DNA from: Chitinophaga pinensis
Lineage (GTDB): Bacteria; Bacteroidota; Bacteroidia; Chitinophagales; Chitinophagaceae
Length of the DNA stretch: 52,818 nucleotides
Direction of reading: 5' to 3'
Assembly (NCBI GenBank): GCA_943333125.1
Contig: CALQSB010000022.1
Coordinates: forward strand, 1 to 52,818
Shown here: one piece after another, positions 15,909-23,896 of the stretch
Position numbering within the stretch: the stretch's first letter is position 1
Layout of the letters: each line of letters starts with the position of its first letter
Position numbers and translations under genes: made by a program
Notes under the pieces: generated by a model
The model's input: only the letters and a program-made list of their open reading frames with translations
Told to the model about the DNA's origin: nothing
Database searches by the model: none

Positions 15909-17936
15909 TCATTTTGGCATGATCTCAAAAGTCAAGGTTTTTACTGTTGCACCAGTAGCCTCAGCACCGCCGGCGCCACGGGTTCCATTAACCGACCTGT
16001 CCACATAATCAAGTAAAAGATTAGAATCTTCACCCCTGGATAGCGAAGTGCCGTTTTCCTGTAAAGCATTGAAATCGACAGGCCTGTCTGTCGCAATAAT
16101 TTTCATTTGCTCTGTACCATATGGCGGAGAAATTGATATTATAAAAGATTTTTGCTCGCCTATTGTGCATTCTACATTGCGCATTTTTTTGGATTTTGGA
16201 TCTCCCCAAGCTAACACATTGTTTGGATCTATGTCAAAAATATTAATAAACATTCTTTGTTCGCTTGTATTTTTTACACTGAGCTTAAACTTTGATTTAT
16301 TAGTAAATCTTAAATTACCGTTAGCTGCTTTTGATGTGTCAGAAATACAAGTTCCGTCAAGTGCACAAGGAATTATTTTATATTCAAAACTTAAAGACTC
16401 TTCTTCTATATTCAATTTTCTAAACAAATCCGTTTTCATAGATTGTTTAATAAACTGCAATAAAGAATCTGTCTTCATCGCGTCTCCTTTTACATATATT
16501 GGGGTCATGCCGCGTAACACTCTTTCTTTATTCGTTCCCAGAAAAACAACCACATAGTCGGACTTGTCATTGTAATTCGTATCCGCTATCTGATAATCAA
16601 AATCAGCGTCTGCAAATTCAATGGCTTTCTCTTTTGAAAATGCTGCATTCAATTCTTTTCTTAACCCTTTGGATTTTACATTGATGTTTAATTTTAGCCT
16701 GACAGGTGGTGCTGCTGAGTAGGTGACAAAAGCTCTGTACAACACTTCTGCATCTTTCCTCTTGTCAAATGATTGCGTTAATTTGATGGTTGAACTATAC
16801 GGTTGAATTTCAGAAACAACACCAGTAAATAAAGCAGCCTGTGCTTTTGCTGAAATGGTTGTATTTGGAAATAAACCGATAGAATCTCCTACAGAAATAC
16901 TTTGTAAACTACCTCCATTGATAGTTATTTCATCGTATTTAATATTAGTAATTTGATAATAAGACTTCTGATCAATAAAAGATCCTTTAAATATCAATTG
17001 ATTTAAATTATCTCCTTCGATTTCGGGCTGTTGTTCATTTCTAAAACCAAGCACCATTTTTTCATTGATTTTGGAAAACAGATTATTATAACTTGAATTA
17101 GGGCCTAACTCTTCCAAAGCTTTTATAAAATAATAGGTAAGAGAACCATATCCTTTATTGGTTTTATCATCTCTAACTTCTCTGTCAACCTGATCTGATT
17201 TACATCCAAAAAAAGCAGTAAGTTTTCCCACAGCATCACTATTAGAGTAGTCGAAATCTGCATCAAATGCCATACTGGAATCTTTATCAAAATTATTATC
17301 TGGGTTGTAGTCTGGAGGCGCGCAGATAATGCTGCTGCCTCTTACAACTTCTGTATTTTCACCTCTTGTTGCAGAACCCGAATGACAACAATCAAAAACA
17401 GCAATTACCTGGCCATTTCCTCCGATTTTTTTTCTCAGCCGGTTCATATAATAATTCATCTGGTCATCTACAAAGTGATCCTGATATTGATAATCTTTTT
17501 CAAATTTCAAAGGAGCATTATAAGTAACTAAAGCCTCATCAAATCCATCTCTTTCATCCTTTTTTAAATACTTTGATTTAGGCGCTTTCTCTGGAGTTAC
17601 ATCTGCTATTTGCTGACCATGTCCTGAGTAATGAAAATAAATGATATCACCCGGTTTTGATTCGGCAATCAATTTTTCGAAAGCGTTTTCTATATTTTCA
17701 ACGGTAGCCTTCTGATCTAATAACGAAATAATATTATCCTGATTAAACTGCTGTCTTTTCAGCATTTCCATAACCAGGTCATAATCATTTTTCGAACTTA
17801 ATACTGCCCAGTTTTTTTCTCTTCCAGGTATTTGCGGATAATTGGAGATAGCAATTACTATTGCATATTTAGTTTGGGCAAATGAAAAACAGCCATTAAA
17901 AATCAGAATGATCAGAAATAAATATTTTAGTTTCAT
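15909..17936 (-). CDS. Secreted metacaspase-like (caspase family, C14) protein
   Basis: A 675-residue protein with a signal peptide (MKLKYLFLIILIFNGCFSFA, cleavage near residue 20-21). The p20-like protease domain follows at once (TKYAIVIAISNYP), with catalytic His106 in HYSGHGQ and Cys184 in FDCCHSG, plus acidic insertions (KKDERDGFDEAL) typical of type I metacaspases; the domain ends near 320. The remainder (320-675) is beta-rich, with a C-terminal stretch FINIFDIDPNNVLAWG similar in character to DUF4384-type domains found on bacterial caspases (weak match). Metacaspases cut after arginine or lysine. It is transcribed in line with the unknown exported protein and the WD40-caspase. A cell-envelope role is likely from the signal peptide; the substrate is unknown. 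Confidence 0.9.
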   Translation of the reverse strand: MKLKYLFLIILIFNGCFSFAQTKYAIVIAISNYPQIPGREKNWAVLSSKNDYDLVMEMLKRQQFNQDNIISLLDQKATVENIENAFEKLIAESKPGDIIYFHYSGHGQQIADVTPEKAPKSKYLKKDERDGFDEALVTYNAPLKFEKDYQYQDHFVDDQMNYYMNRLRKKIGGNGQVIAVFDCCHSGSATRGENTEVVRGSSIICAPPDYNPDNNFDKDSSMAFDADFDYSNSDAVGKLTAFFGCKSDQVDREVRDDKTNKGYGSLTYYFIKALEELGPNSSYNNLFSKINEKMVLGFRNEQQPEIEGDNLNQLIFKGSFIDQKSYYQITNIKYDEITINGGSLQSISVGDSIGLFPNTTISAKAQAALFTGVVSEIQPYSSTIKLTQSFDKRKDAEVLYRAFVTYSAAPPVRLKLNINVKSKGLRKELNAAFSKEKAIEFADADFDYQIADTNYNDKSDYVVVFLGTNKERVLRGMTPIYVKGDAMKTDSLLQFIKQSMKTDLFRKLNIEEESLSFEYKIIPCALDGTCISDTSKAANGNLRFTNKSKFKLSVKNTSEQRMFINIFDIDPNNVLAWGDPKSKKMRNVECTIGEQKSFIISISPPYGTEQMKIIATDRPVDFNALQENGTSLSRGEDSNLLLDYVDRSVNGTRGAGGAEATGATVKTLTFEIMPK

Positions 17937-17987
17937 TTCAAATTTCTTGTTGAATTAAAAAACAATTTAGCATAAAATTGATTCATA

Positions 17988-18755
17988 TTACTTAGCCGTT
18001 GAGAAATTCAAAAATGTATTCAACTGTAAACCCTGATTATATTGAAACACATTTTTGTTGTCAACTTCTCTGCCCAATTGTACAATTTGATTTAAATAAC
18101 CCATTTCTATTTTTATCAAACTATTGAATTTATAGCCGAATAGAATCCCCAGTCTATTCTGGTCAAAAACATTCTCGCCCACATTTTTTCCGAATCCGAT
18201 AAACACCTCATTAAATGCAGCAATATAAGGCGCATTATTGGTTGGATTATTTTTTTTCAATGGGCAATCAATCCTAAACATATATCTGATCCTGTTGCTG
18301 TAAACCGTTTGGTCCTGCTTAACAAGTTCTGGCGATGAATACCTTCCTACAAAGCGTTGCTCCAAAATAAAGCGGTGGTTTATACTCAGATTTTTGATAT
18401 TATCATTGATGGTCACCATTTCGAAAAATCTGTTTTCAGTAAACGTCTTTCCCATAGCGTTTAATGGATAAACGCCATAAGGAAATGTTTGCGCTCTGGC
18501 ATATCCAACACGAAACATCAGCTTACTATCGGGCTGATAAGTAATGCCTGTTCTGAAAAGATTTTGCTGACCATTGGTAATTAACTCCACTCTTCGACAC
18601 TGTACTTCTGCCGCCAAACTCCATTTAGTATTGAATTTTGTAGTTGTGAAAAGACCATACCACCCAATGGTATTATTGTCTTTTAATCTGCTTTGTGCTG
18701 AAACTAAAGAATTTGATATTATTAAAATCAGCAGTAAAAAATATTTACGATTCAT
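17988..18755 (-). CDS. DUF2490 family outer-membrane protein
   Basis: A 255-residue protein with a signal peptide (MNRKYFLLLILIISNSLVSA) and a series of alternating beta strands. Features of DUF2490 are the early IGWYGLFTTTKFNTKWSLAAEVQ segment, FRTGITYQPDSKLMFRVGY, an internal RFILEQRFVGR, and NRLGILFGYKFNSLIKIEMGYLNQ near the end. Such proteins are predicted outer-membrane barrels of unknown function. The start overlaps the end of the carbonic anhydrase gene by 11 bases, implying translational coupling with it. Confidence 0.85.
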   Translation of the reverse strand: MNRKYFLLLILIISNSLVSAQSRLKDNNTIGWYGLFTTTKFNTKWSLAAEVQCRRVELITNGQQNLFRTGITYQPDSKLMFRVGYARAQTFPYGVYPLNAMGKTFTENRFFEMVTINDNIKNLSINHRFILEQRFVGRYSSPELVKQDQTVYSNRIRYMFRIDCPLKKNNPTNNAPYIAAFNEVFIGFGKNVGENVFDQNRLGILFGYKFNSLIKIEMGYLNQIVQLGREVDNKNVFQYNQGLQLNTFLNFSTAK

Positions 18756-19371
18756 AAAAACTTACTTTTCCTGTTTCAACATTATATATTCCACCTACAA
18801 TTTTGATAGCTCCTGAACTTTCTAATTCAGCAATAATAGGACTTTCTTTTTTAATTTTCGCAATGTTCAGATGTACATTATTTTCAGTGACATTATTTAC
18901 AAAAGCGACATTAGCAGCAGTTCTTTCTGATTGTGTAATATTTTCAGCTTCTATTGCGGGTTTTATTTTATCAAGTACCTTGGTTAGATTTCCCAACTCA
19001 ACATTGTTGCAGGCTCCAACTATTGCTCCGCATTTAGTGTGGCCCAGCACAAGAATAATTTTAGTGCCCACAACTTTTGTTGCGAATTCCATGCTGCCTA
19101 AAATATCTTCATTAAGTATATTTCCTGCAATTCTGATACTGAAGATATCGCCCAATCCCTGATCGAATAACAACTCTGCAGAAGTACGCGAATCCATGCA
19201 GCTTAATATGGTTGCAAATGGAAATTGTCCTTCTTTTGTTTCGTTTACCTGTTGAAGTAAGTTTCTATTTGCTTTTAGATTTTTTACGAATCGCTCGTTT
19301 CCTTCTTTTAAAATCGAATAGGCCATTTCGGGTGAAAGTTGACTTTGTGTGTGTTTGGATTGTGTGTGCAT
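18745..19371 (-). CDS. Beta-class carbonic anhydrase
   Basis: Interconverts CO2 and bicarbonate. The 208-residue protein has the zinc and dyad residues Cys58, Asp60 and Arg62 in SCMDSR and His111 and Cys114 in GHTKCGA, the pattern of beta-carbonic anhydrases. No signal peptide is seen, so it is probably cytoplasmic. It starts 17 bases after the bestrophin gene and overlaps the DUF2490 gene by 11 bases, so all three are probably one transcript. The pairing suggests bicarbonate or anion handling. Confidence 0.95.
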   Translation of the reverse strand: MHTQSKHTQSQLSPEMAYSILKEGNERFVKNLKANRNLLQQVNETKEGQFPFATILSCMDSRTSAELLFDQGLGDIFSIRIAGNILNEDILGSMEFATKVVGTKIILVLGHTKCGAIVGACNNVELGNLTKVLDKIKPAIEAENITQSERTAANVAFVNNVTENNVHLNIAKIKKESPIIAELESSGAIKIVGGIYNVETGKVSFYES

Positions 19372-19388
19372 GATTTTTATTTTTTTAG

Positions 19389-20282
19389 TTATAAAATGTA
19401 AAATGAATCAGAATGTAATGGCTGAGGAATTTCTTTCTCTTGAAGCAACTGCTTTATATTGATTTCAATGTTACGGGCAATAGATGTAACAGAAGTGCTA
19501 GTAGGATTTTCATTAAAAGGATCTTGTAAAAAAGTGGCGGATTTCTCGAGCAGGAAAAAGACCATTGAAACAACAATCAATAATGGCATTTCAAAATATA
19601 TGTCTACATTTTTAAGTGCTACAGACAGTATAATCACAAACAAATAAATAGACCAAGTGAGATAGAATCTGTATGTTGTCGGGAACACGGTGCCTTTAAT
19701 TCTTTCTGCTTTGCCCATTGAATCACACAACCTTGTAAGCGAATTATCAAGTTGTATGTGAGAAAGTACATCTATTTCATTTTCAGTCTTCAATGATGTG
19801 ATATCAGAAGCATTCATTTGTAAAATGGCTAATGGCTTGTTATGGTGTTTTTTTATCTCCATCAACTCTTCCTCTGTGAAATAACTTCCTGAAAGACTGA
19901 GCGCATCTTTACCCCTCAAAGTTTGTCCCAGCGCATAACACCAACCTATTTGACGAAATGCGATTTTTTTAATCAAAGCTTGTTGATCAGGTCCAATAAA
20001 ACTTTGCAATTGAATAACAAAGCTTCTGCTGTCATTAACAATTGCGCCCCAGATTTTTCTGGCCTCCCACCAACGGTCATAAGACTGGCTCATTTTAAAG
20101 GAAAGCAATATCGAAATGGCAGTACCTAAAAAAGCAGGAACAGTTAATGGCATTTCGGGTAGTTTATCAGCAAAAACTGTAGTCAGAAAATGTACAACCA
20201 CACCAACCAAAATCACATACAATATTTCCTTTTTGATGTTTTTGATGATATAAGAAAGTGGTATTCTTTTTTCAAGTAACAT
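19389..20282 (-). CDS. Bestrophin family anion channel (UPF0187)
   Basis: A 297-residue membrane protein with hydrophobic segments near 20-38, 48-63, 208-225 and 232-248. The sequence ILLSFKMSQSYDRWWEARK (58-76) is the hallmark of bacterial bestrophins, homologous to the eukaryotic bestrophin pore helix region. Members form pentameric anion or cation channels, and some plastid bestrophins carry bicarbonate. It heads the set with carbonic anhydrase and DUF2490 and is divergent from a TetR regulator gene 142 bases away. Transport of bicarbonate is inference from the neighbour. Confidence 0.9.
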   Translation of the reverse strand: MLLEKRIPLSYIIKNIKKEILYVILVGVVVHFLTTVFADKLPEMPLTVPAFLGTAISILLSFKMSQSYDRWWEARKIWGAIVNDSRSFVIQLQSFIGPDQQALIKKIAFRQIGWCYALGQTLRGKDALSLSGSYFTEEELMEIKKHHNKPLAILQMNASDITSLKTENEIDVLSHIQLDNSLTRLCDSMGKAERIKGTVFPTTYRFYLTWSIYLFVIILSVALKNVDIYFEMPLLIVVSMVFFLLEKSATFLQDPFNENPTSTSVTSIARNIEINIKQLLQEKEIPQPLHSDSFYIL

Positions 20283-20301
20283 GATAAATTAATTTAGATC
20301 A

Positions 20302-20309
20302 CAAATATA
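20302..20309 (-). promoter_or_regulatory. Putative -7 box of the bestrophin-carbonic anhydrase promoter
   Basis: On the minus strand the sequence is TATATTTG, 19 bases before the bestrophin start. The 142-base shared gap also holds TATTTTTG at 20401-20408, 16 bases before the TetR start on the plus strand, so the two promoters face away from each other and could share an operator. Confidence 0.45.
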
Positions 20310-20424
20310 ATAATACTTTTGACATTAATAGCATTACTATCATTTATAAATGTATAAATATTTTTAAAGATTATTTTACTACTTATTATTAATTATCCCC
20401 TATTTTTGAAAAAAATGACAGTAT

Positions 20425-21096
20425 ATGGACTTTAAATTATCGTTCAAGGTCAATGAGGCCGTTTATCTCCGTGATCCGGAAGCCAGTGAATTGGGCAAAT
20501 TGATTATTAAACACAGTATCGACCTCATATACAATTTAGGATTCGAATCATTTACTTTTAAAAAACTAGCTGTTGAAATGGGCACAACAGAAGCCAGTGT
20601 TTACCGATATTTTGAAAACAAACACCGGCTGCTTTTATATATCATCAGCTGGTACTGGAAATACATGGATTTCCTAATCGACTATCAACTCCAAAACATT
20701 ACTGATAACAAGCAGAAACTTAAAACCATCATTAAGATGCTTACCCACGAATTGCCTATCAGCGCGGGCGGACTTGATTACAATAAAAAATTTCTCAATC
20801 AAATTGTTATATCAGAAAGCAGCAAAGTATATCTGGTAAAAGAAGTTACCGAAATCAACAAAAGTGAAGTATTTAAACCTTATAAAGAATTATGTGCGAA
20901 AATAGCTGCCGTTGTTTCAGCATATAATAAAAAATACGCTTATCCCAAATCTTTAAGTAGTACCATCATCGAAGCCTCTCATCACCAACAATTTTTCAGT
21001 CAGCACCTCCCAAGACTCACTGATGTAACACCAAAAAATAAAAATGAATTTGCTTGCTTGTTTATAGAGAATCTAGCGTTTGGGGTTTTGGGGTAA
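20425..21096 (+). CDS. TetR/AcrR family transcriptional regulator
   Basis: A 223-residue regulator. The N-terminal DNA-binding domain covers about 22-75, with FTFKKLAVEMGTTEASVYRYF and then ENKHRLL, the characteristic TetR helix-turn-helix followed by YRYF-NK--L. The C-terminal part (80-223) is a helical ligand-binding domain of no recognised subtype. It is divergent from the bestrophin-carbonic anhydrase set, which is the usual arrangement for a TetR protein and its target. The stop codon falls at the edge of a palindromic repeat that can terminate its transcript. Confidence 0.85.
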   Translation: MDFKLSFKVNEAVYLRDPEASELGKLIIKHSIDLIYNLGFESFTFKKLAVEMGTTEASVYRYFENKHRLLLYIISWYWKYMDFLIDYQLQNITDNKQKLKTIIKMLTHELPISAGGLDYNKKFLNQIVISESSKVYLVKEVTEINKSEVFKPYKELCAKIAAVVSAYNKKYAYPKSLSSTIIEASHHQQFFSQHLPRLTDVTPKNKNEFACLFIENLAFGVLG

Positions 21097-21188
21097 AAAG
21101 TCAGAGCGTGAATGATAGCGAGAGCGGTGTCATGACTCTCTGAGTTTTTACTTCGTTTTCATTCTGTTTCTCATACTAATTACAACAA
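21096..21188 (+). repeat. Dispersed palindromic element, copy 2 (behind TetR gene)
   Basis: Aligns along its length with the copy at 9190-9281: AAAAGTCAGA, an AATGAnAGCGAGAGCG block, TCTGAnTTTTT, and a shared CATTCTGTTTCTC. The outer arms AAAAGTCAGAG/CTCTGAGTTTT pair with one mismatch before a T run. The rest of the gap to 21401 holds a CCGGCAGG palindrome (21260-21282) inside GTTCAAAAGGTT words, and the promoter of the next gene. Confidence 0.75.
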
Positions 21189-21347
21189 ATTTTTGCCGAC
21201 GATGGTTTCTGACCGAGTCATTAGAAGTTTTTTGGTTTAATAAAGTTCAAAAGGTTCAATTCCTAACTGCCGGCAGGCAGGAGTTCAAAAGGTTGCAGAG
21301 GGTGTTCTTTGAATTTTTCATTTTTATTTTTGAATTATTCATTTTTA

Positions 21348-21397
21348 TTTGGCATTTCTAAAATGTAAAGTATATTTGTCTAAATGTAAACTTTACT
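21348..21397 (+). promoter_or_regulatory. Promoter with overlapping inverted-repeat operator
   Basis: TTTG (21348-21351), a 19-base spacer and TATATTTG (21371-21378) form a clear promoter. Around the -7 box are two direct AAATGTAAA words (21361 and 21382) and the inverted pair GTAAAGT/ACTTTAC. The gene downstream pairs with an XRE regulator, so autoregulation is likely. Confidence 0.65.
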
Positions 21398-21401
21398 TGT
21401 T

Positions 21402-21815
21402 ATGCAAAAAGTGACTGATTATTTTAATAAACCCCTTAATTTACTCCCGAATTACTTTAAAAAAATAGGATTAGGATTTATTCTAGCCTCTGTTGTTTTT
21501 GTAGTTTCTGTAAAAATTTCAGGCATACACCCCACTGCCGAGAAAAAAGAAATGATGAAAATTATTTCGAAAGATGTTGTCCTGCTTGGAATGATGTTTA
21601 TTGCATTTTCCAAAGAGAAAGATGAAGATGAATTGACAATGCTTATAAGAATGAAGGCGTTAGCCTCGGCATTTGTTTATATTGTAATTTTCAAAATTGT
21701 CAGCGATGTTTTTGGCATCATAGACCAAGAACTCATTGAAAATAAGAATGGGTATTTTTTCCAAATGATGATATGGTATTTTTTTGTTTACTACTCTGCA
21801 AAATTGTTACGCTAA
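21402..21815 (+). CDS. Small integral membrane protein
   Basis: A 137-residue protein with about four hydrophobic segments (near 22-42, 58-70, 85-107 and 120-135) and a charged loop KEKDEDELTMLIRMKALA between the second and third. I do not recognise a named family. It is followed without a gap by a small XRE regulator, an arrangement common in Bacteroidota and Firmicutes for membrane protein plus YozG-like regulator pairs. It starts 23 bases after a strong -7 box. Confidence 0.75.
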   Translation: MQKVTDYFNKPLNLLPNYFKKIGLGFILASVVFVVSVKISGIHPTAEKKEMMKIISKDVVLLGMMFIAFSKEKDEDELTMLIRMKALASAFVYIVIFKIVSDVFGIIDQELIENKNGYFFQMMIWYFFVYYSAKLLR

Positions 21816-21817
21816 CA

Positions 21818-22018
21818 TTGAGAAACAGAATCAAAATAGAAAGAGCCATCATGAATATCACGCAGCAGGAGCTGGCGGATAAAGTGGGCGTGTCACGTCA
21901 AACCATCAATTCCATTGAATCCAACAGATATATTCCTTCCACAACACTGGCTATTAAACTTTCCAATTTGTTTGATAAAACAGTGAATGAGATTTTTGAA
22001 TTGGAGGGAGACGATTAG
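21818..22018 (+). CDS. XRE family (YozG-like) small DNA-binding regulator, TTG start
   Basis: A 66-residue protein that is almost only a helix-turn-helix domain: RNRIKIERAIMNITQQELADKVGVSRQTINSIESNRYIPST, then LAIKLSNLFDKTVNEIFELE. Family members normally begin one or two residues before RNRIK, which places the start at the TTG codon 21818, two bases after the stop of the membrane protein gene. A longer in-frame ATG at 21773 would give an atypical hydrophobic extension overlapping that gene and is rejected. It probably binds the inverted repeat upstream of the pair. Confidence 0.85.
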   Translation: MRNRIKIERAIMNITQQELADKVGVSRQTINSIESNRYIPSTTLAIKLSNLFDKTVNEIFELEGDD

Positions 22019-22377
22019 TTTTATTGTTTATTGTTTGTTGTTTTGTTTGGTATTTGGCGTTTGGTGTTGTTTGTTGTTGTGCTTTGAGGGAACCTCTTGA
22101 ACATTTTGAACTCCTGCCTGCCGGCAGGTAGGTATTAAACTTTTTGAAAAAACCCACTACCAACGCAACGTCCCTTGCAGGAGACATTGCTGAGAAGAGT
22201 GACGAGGTCAAAAGACCTTCGTCAGCATATCTGAAGGTAATGACTAGGTCAAAAGACCTTCGCATATCCAGCCTATCTAGCCTATCTAGCTTATCTAGCT
22301 TTATCCAGCCTATCCAGCTTATCCAGCCTATCCCGTTTTACATTTTACATTCAATATTCTACATTTTACATTTCCTT
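22019..22377. repeat. Repeat-rich intergenic region (several short repeat types)
   Basis: No gene is supported here. It contains: a TTTG/GTTTGG-rich block (22019-22082) whose reverse complement resembles blocks at 2728-2770 and 30240-30282; a CCTGCC/GGCAGG palindrome (22110-22132) within TTGAAC words; two AGGTCAAAAGACCT hairpins (22201-22223 and 22244-22262); and an imperfect 10-11-base tandem array of CCTATCTAGC/TTATCCAGCC words (22264-22333). Confidence 0.85.
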
Positions 22378-23781
22378 CTACCCCAACCCAATCTCCTCAT
22401 GCAATTCCGGTATCTCCACATCCAAAAATCCTTTTCTGATTAAGCGATTTCTGAAATCCTGTTGCACTGCATATTCGCCATGAACTAAGAATAATTTCTT
22501 TACACTTTGAGGATGCTGACAAGCCAGAAACTGACACAAATCTTCATAATCACCATGAGCACTCATACTTCTCATTTCCGCGATTTCGGCATTCACTTCG
22601 TGAGGCTGGCCATAAATAGTTACTTCTTTAGGCTTAAGTTTCAAACGTCCACCCAAAGAATGAGGTTCGCAATAGCCAGTCAATAAAATAGTATTGCTGC
22701 TATTCTCAATATTATTACTGATATGATGTTTTACTCTTCCTGCTTCGGCCATCCCACTTGCAGATATGATTACACAAGGATTTTTGTAATAGTTGAGCAT
22801 TTTAGATTCATCAACTGTTTTTACAAATTTCAATCCTTTAAAATCAAATGGATCGTTGTCGCTCAATAAAACTTTCTGTATTCTGGAATTAAAATACTGA
22901 GGAAAGCTTTTTACAATTTGCGTGGCTTTTGTACTCAATGGACTGTCAACAAAATATTCCAATTGAGGCAATCTGTTTTCCAGTTCCAGTTGATTGAGTG
23001 TATATAATAACTCCTGCGTTCTACCCACACTGAAAGCCGGTATAATTAATTTACCTTTTTTCTTCAAACAGGTATCTTGTATCCATTTCAACAATACTTC
23101 TGTGGACGGCTCGTGCTCATCATGTAAACTGTTTCCATAAGTGGATTCCAGTAAAATATAATCTGATTGTGTAAATACAGCAGGTGATTTTAAAATGATA
23201 TCTCTATATCTGCCTACATCTCCGCTAAAAGTTATTGTTGTTTGTTTTTTATTTTCAGTAATTCTTAAATGTACTGCGGCGCTGCCAATAATATGCCCGG
23301 CATCGGTAAAACAAAACTCAATATCCTCATCAATCCTGAACCATTTATCATAATCCACAGTTTCAAAATGTTCTGCAGCAATTAGGGCATCATCAACAGT
23401 GTATAATGGTTTTAAATAAAGCATATCCATTAAACCTCTTCTTTTATTTTCAAATTTCACATCCATTTCCTGAATGACTGCAGAATCTTCCATCAGCACT
23501 TTAGCCAGATCTTTTGTAGCTGGAGTCGCATACACTTTTCCATCATAACCATCTTTGATTAATTTAGGAATCAACCCGCAATGATCAATGTGAGCATGAG
23601 AAAGAATCAGATAATTAATTTCCTTAGGGTCGAAACCAAATGAAGCATTAAGCGTTGCCGTTTCATGTCCCATTCCTTGAAACAAACCACAATCGAGTAA
23701 TATTTTTTTTCCGTTGGATAATGTAATAATATGCTTAGAGCCAGTTACTGTTCGGGCTGCGCCGTGGAATGCTATTTTCAT
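22378..23781 (-). CDS. MBL-fold beta-CASP nuclease (CPSF-like RNA hydrolase)
   Basis: A 467-residue metallo-beta-lactamase hydrolase. The zinc motif HAHIDHCG has His62, His64, Asp66 and His67; a further DCGLFQG is near 30 and TFSGDVGRYRD contributes another metal ligand. A beta-CASP domain (about 210-360) and an RNA-specificity segment near the end (SAHGDYEDL, LVHGE) complete the CPSF73-like architecture. Family members act as RNA endo/exonucleases in the cytoplasm; the RNA target cannot be read from sequence. Confidence 0.9.
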   Translation of the reverse strand: MKIAFHGAARTVTGSKHIITLSNGKKILLDCGLFQGMGHETATLNASFGFDPKEINYLILSHAHIDHCGLIPKLIKDGYDGKVYATPATKDLAKVLMEDSAVIQEMDVKFENKRRGLMDMLYLKPLYTVDDALIAAEHFETVDYDKWFRIDEDIEFCFTDAGHIIGSAAVHLRITENKKQTTITFSGDVGRYRDIILKSPAVFTQSDYILLESTYGNSLHDEHEPSTEVLLKWIQDTCLKKKGKLIIPAFSVGRTQELLYTLNQLELENRLPQLEYFVDSPLSTKATQIVKSFPQYFNSRIQKVLLSDNDPFDFKGLKFVKTVDESKMLNYYKNPCVIISASGMAEAGRVKHHISNNIENSSNTILLTGYCEPHSLGGRLKLKPKEVTIYGQPHEVNAEIAEMRSMSAHGDYEDLCQFLACQHPQSVKKLFLVHGEYAVQQDFRNRLIRKGFLDVEIPELHEEIGLG

Positions 23782-23868
23782 TTCAAAAAATTAAAAAGTA
23801 AAATTAAAAAGTAAAATTTTAAACCATAAAACCTGCCAAATCACAACAACTTTTCAACCACTAAAAAA

Positions 23869-23895
23869 TTCCCCCTTTGGGTGATTGAGGAGACT
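23869..23895. repeat. CCCCCTTTGGG element, copy 2 (copy 1 at 1142-1169)
   Basis: TTCCCCCTTTGGGTGATTGA followed by GGAGACTT. The reverse complement of 1142-1169 reads TTCCCCCTTTGGGGGATTGA then GGGGGCTT. Both sit immediately next to minus-strand gene ends, one upstream of the short ALDH and one downstream of the M20D gene. Confidence 0.7.
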
Positions 23896-23896
23896 C

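Noticed and set aside
16048..16557. 169-codon plus-strand frame opposite the metacaspase gene
   Set aside because: The minus-strand gene has clear catalytic motifs and a signal peptide; the antisense frame has none.
21773..21817. Upstream ATG start for the XRE regulator
   Set aside because: It would overlap the membrane protein gene and add a hydrophobic leader not seen in this family; the TTG at 21818 fits the family start.
22264..22333. 10-base tandem array as CRISPR or origin iterons
   Set aside because: Units are too short and irregular for CRISPR and there is no replication gene nearby.
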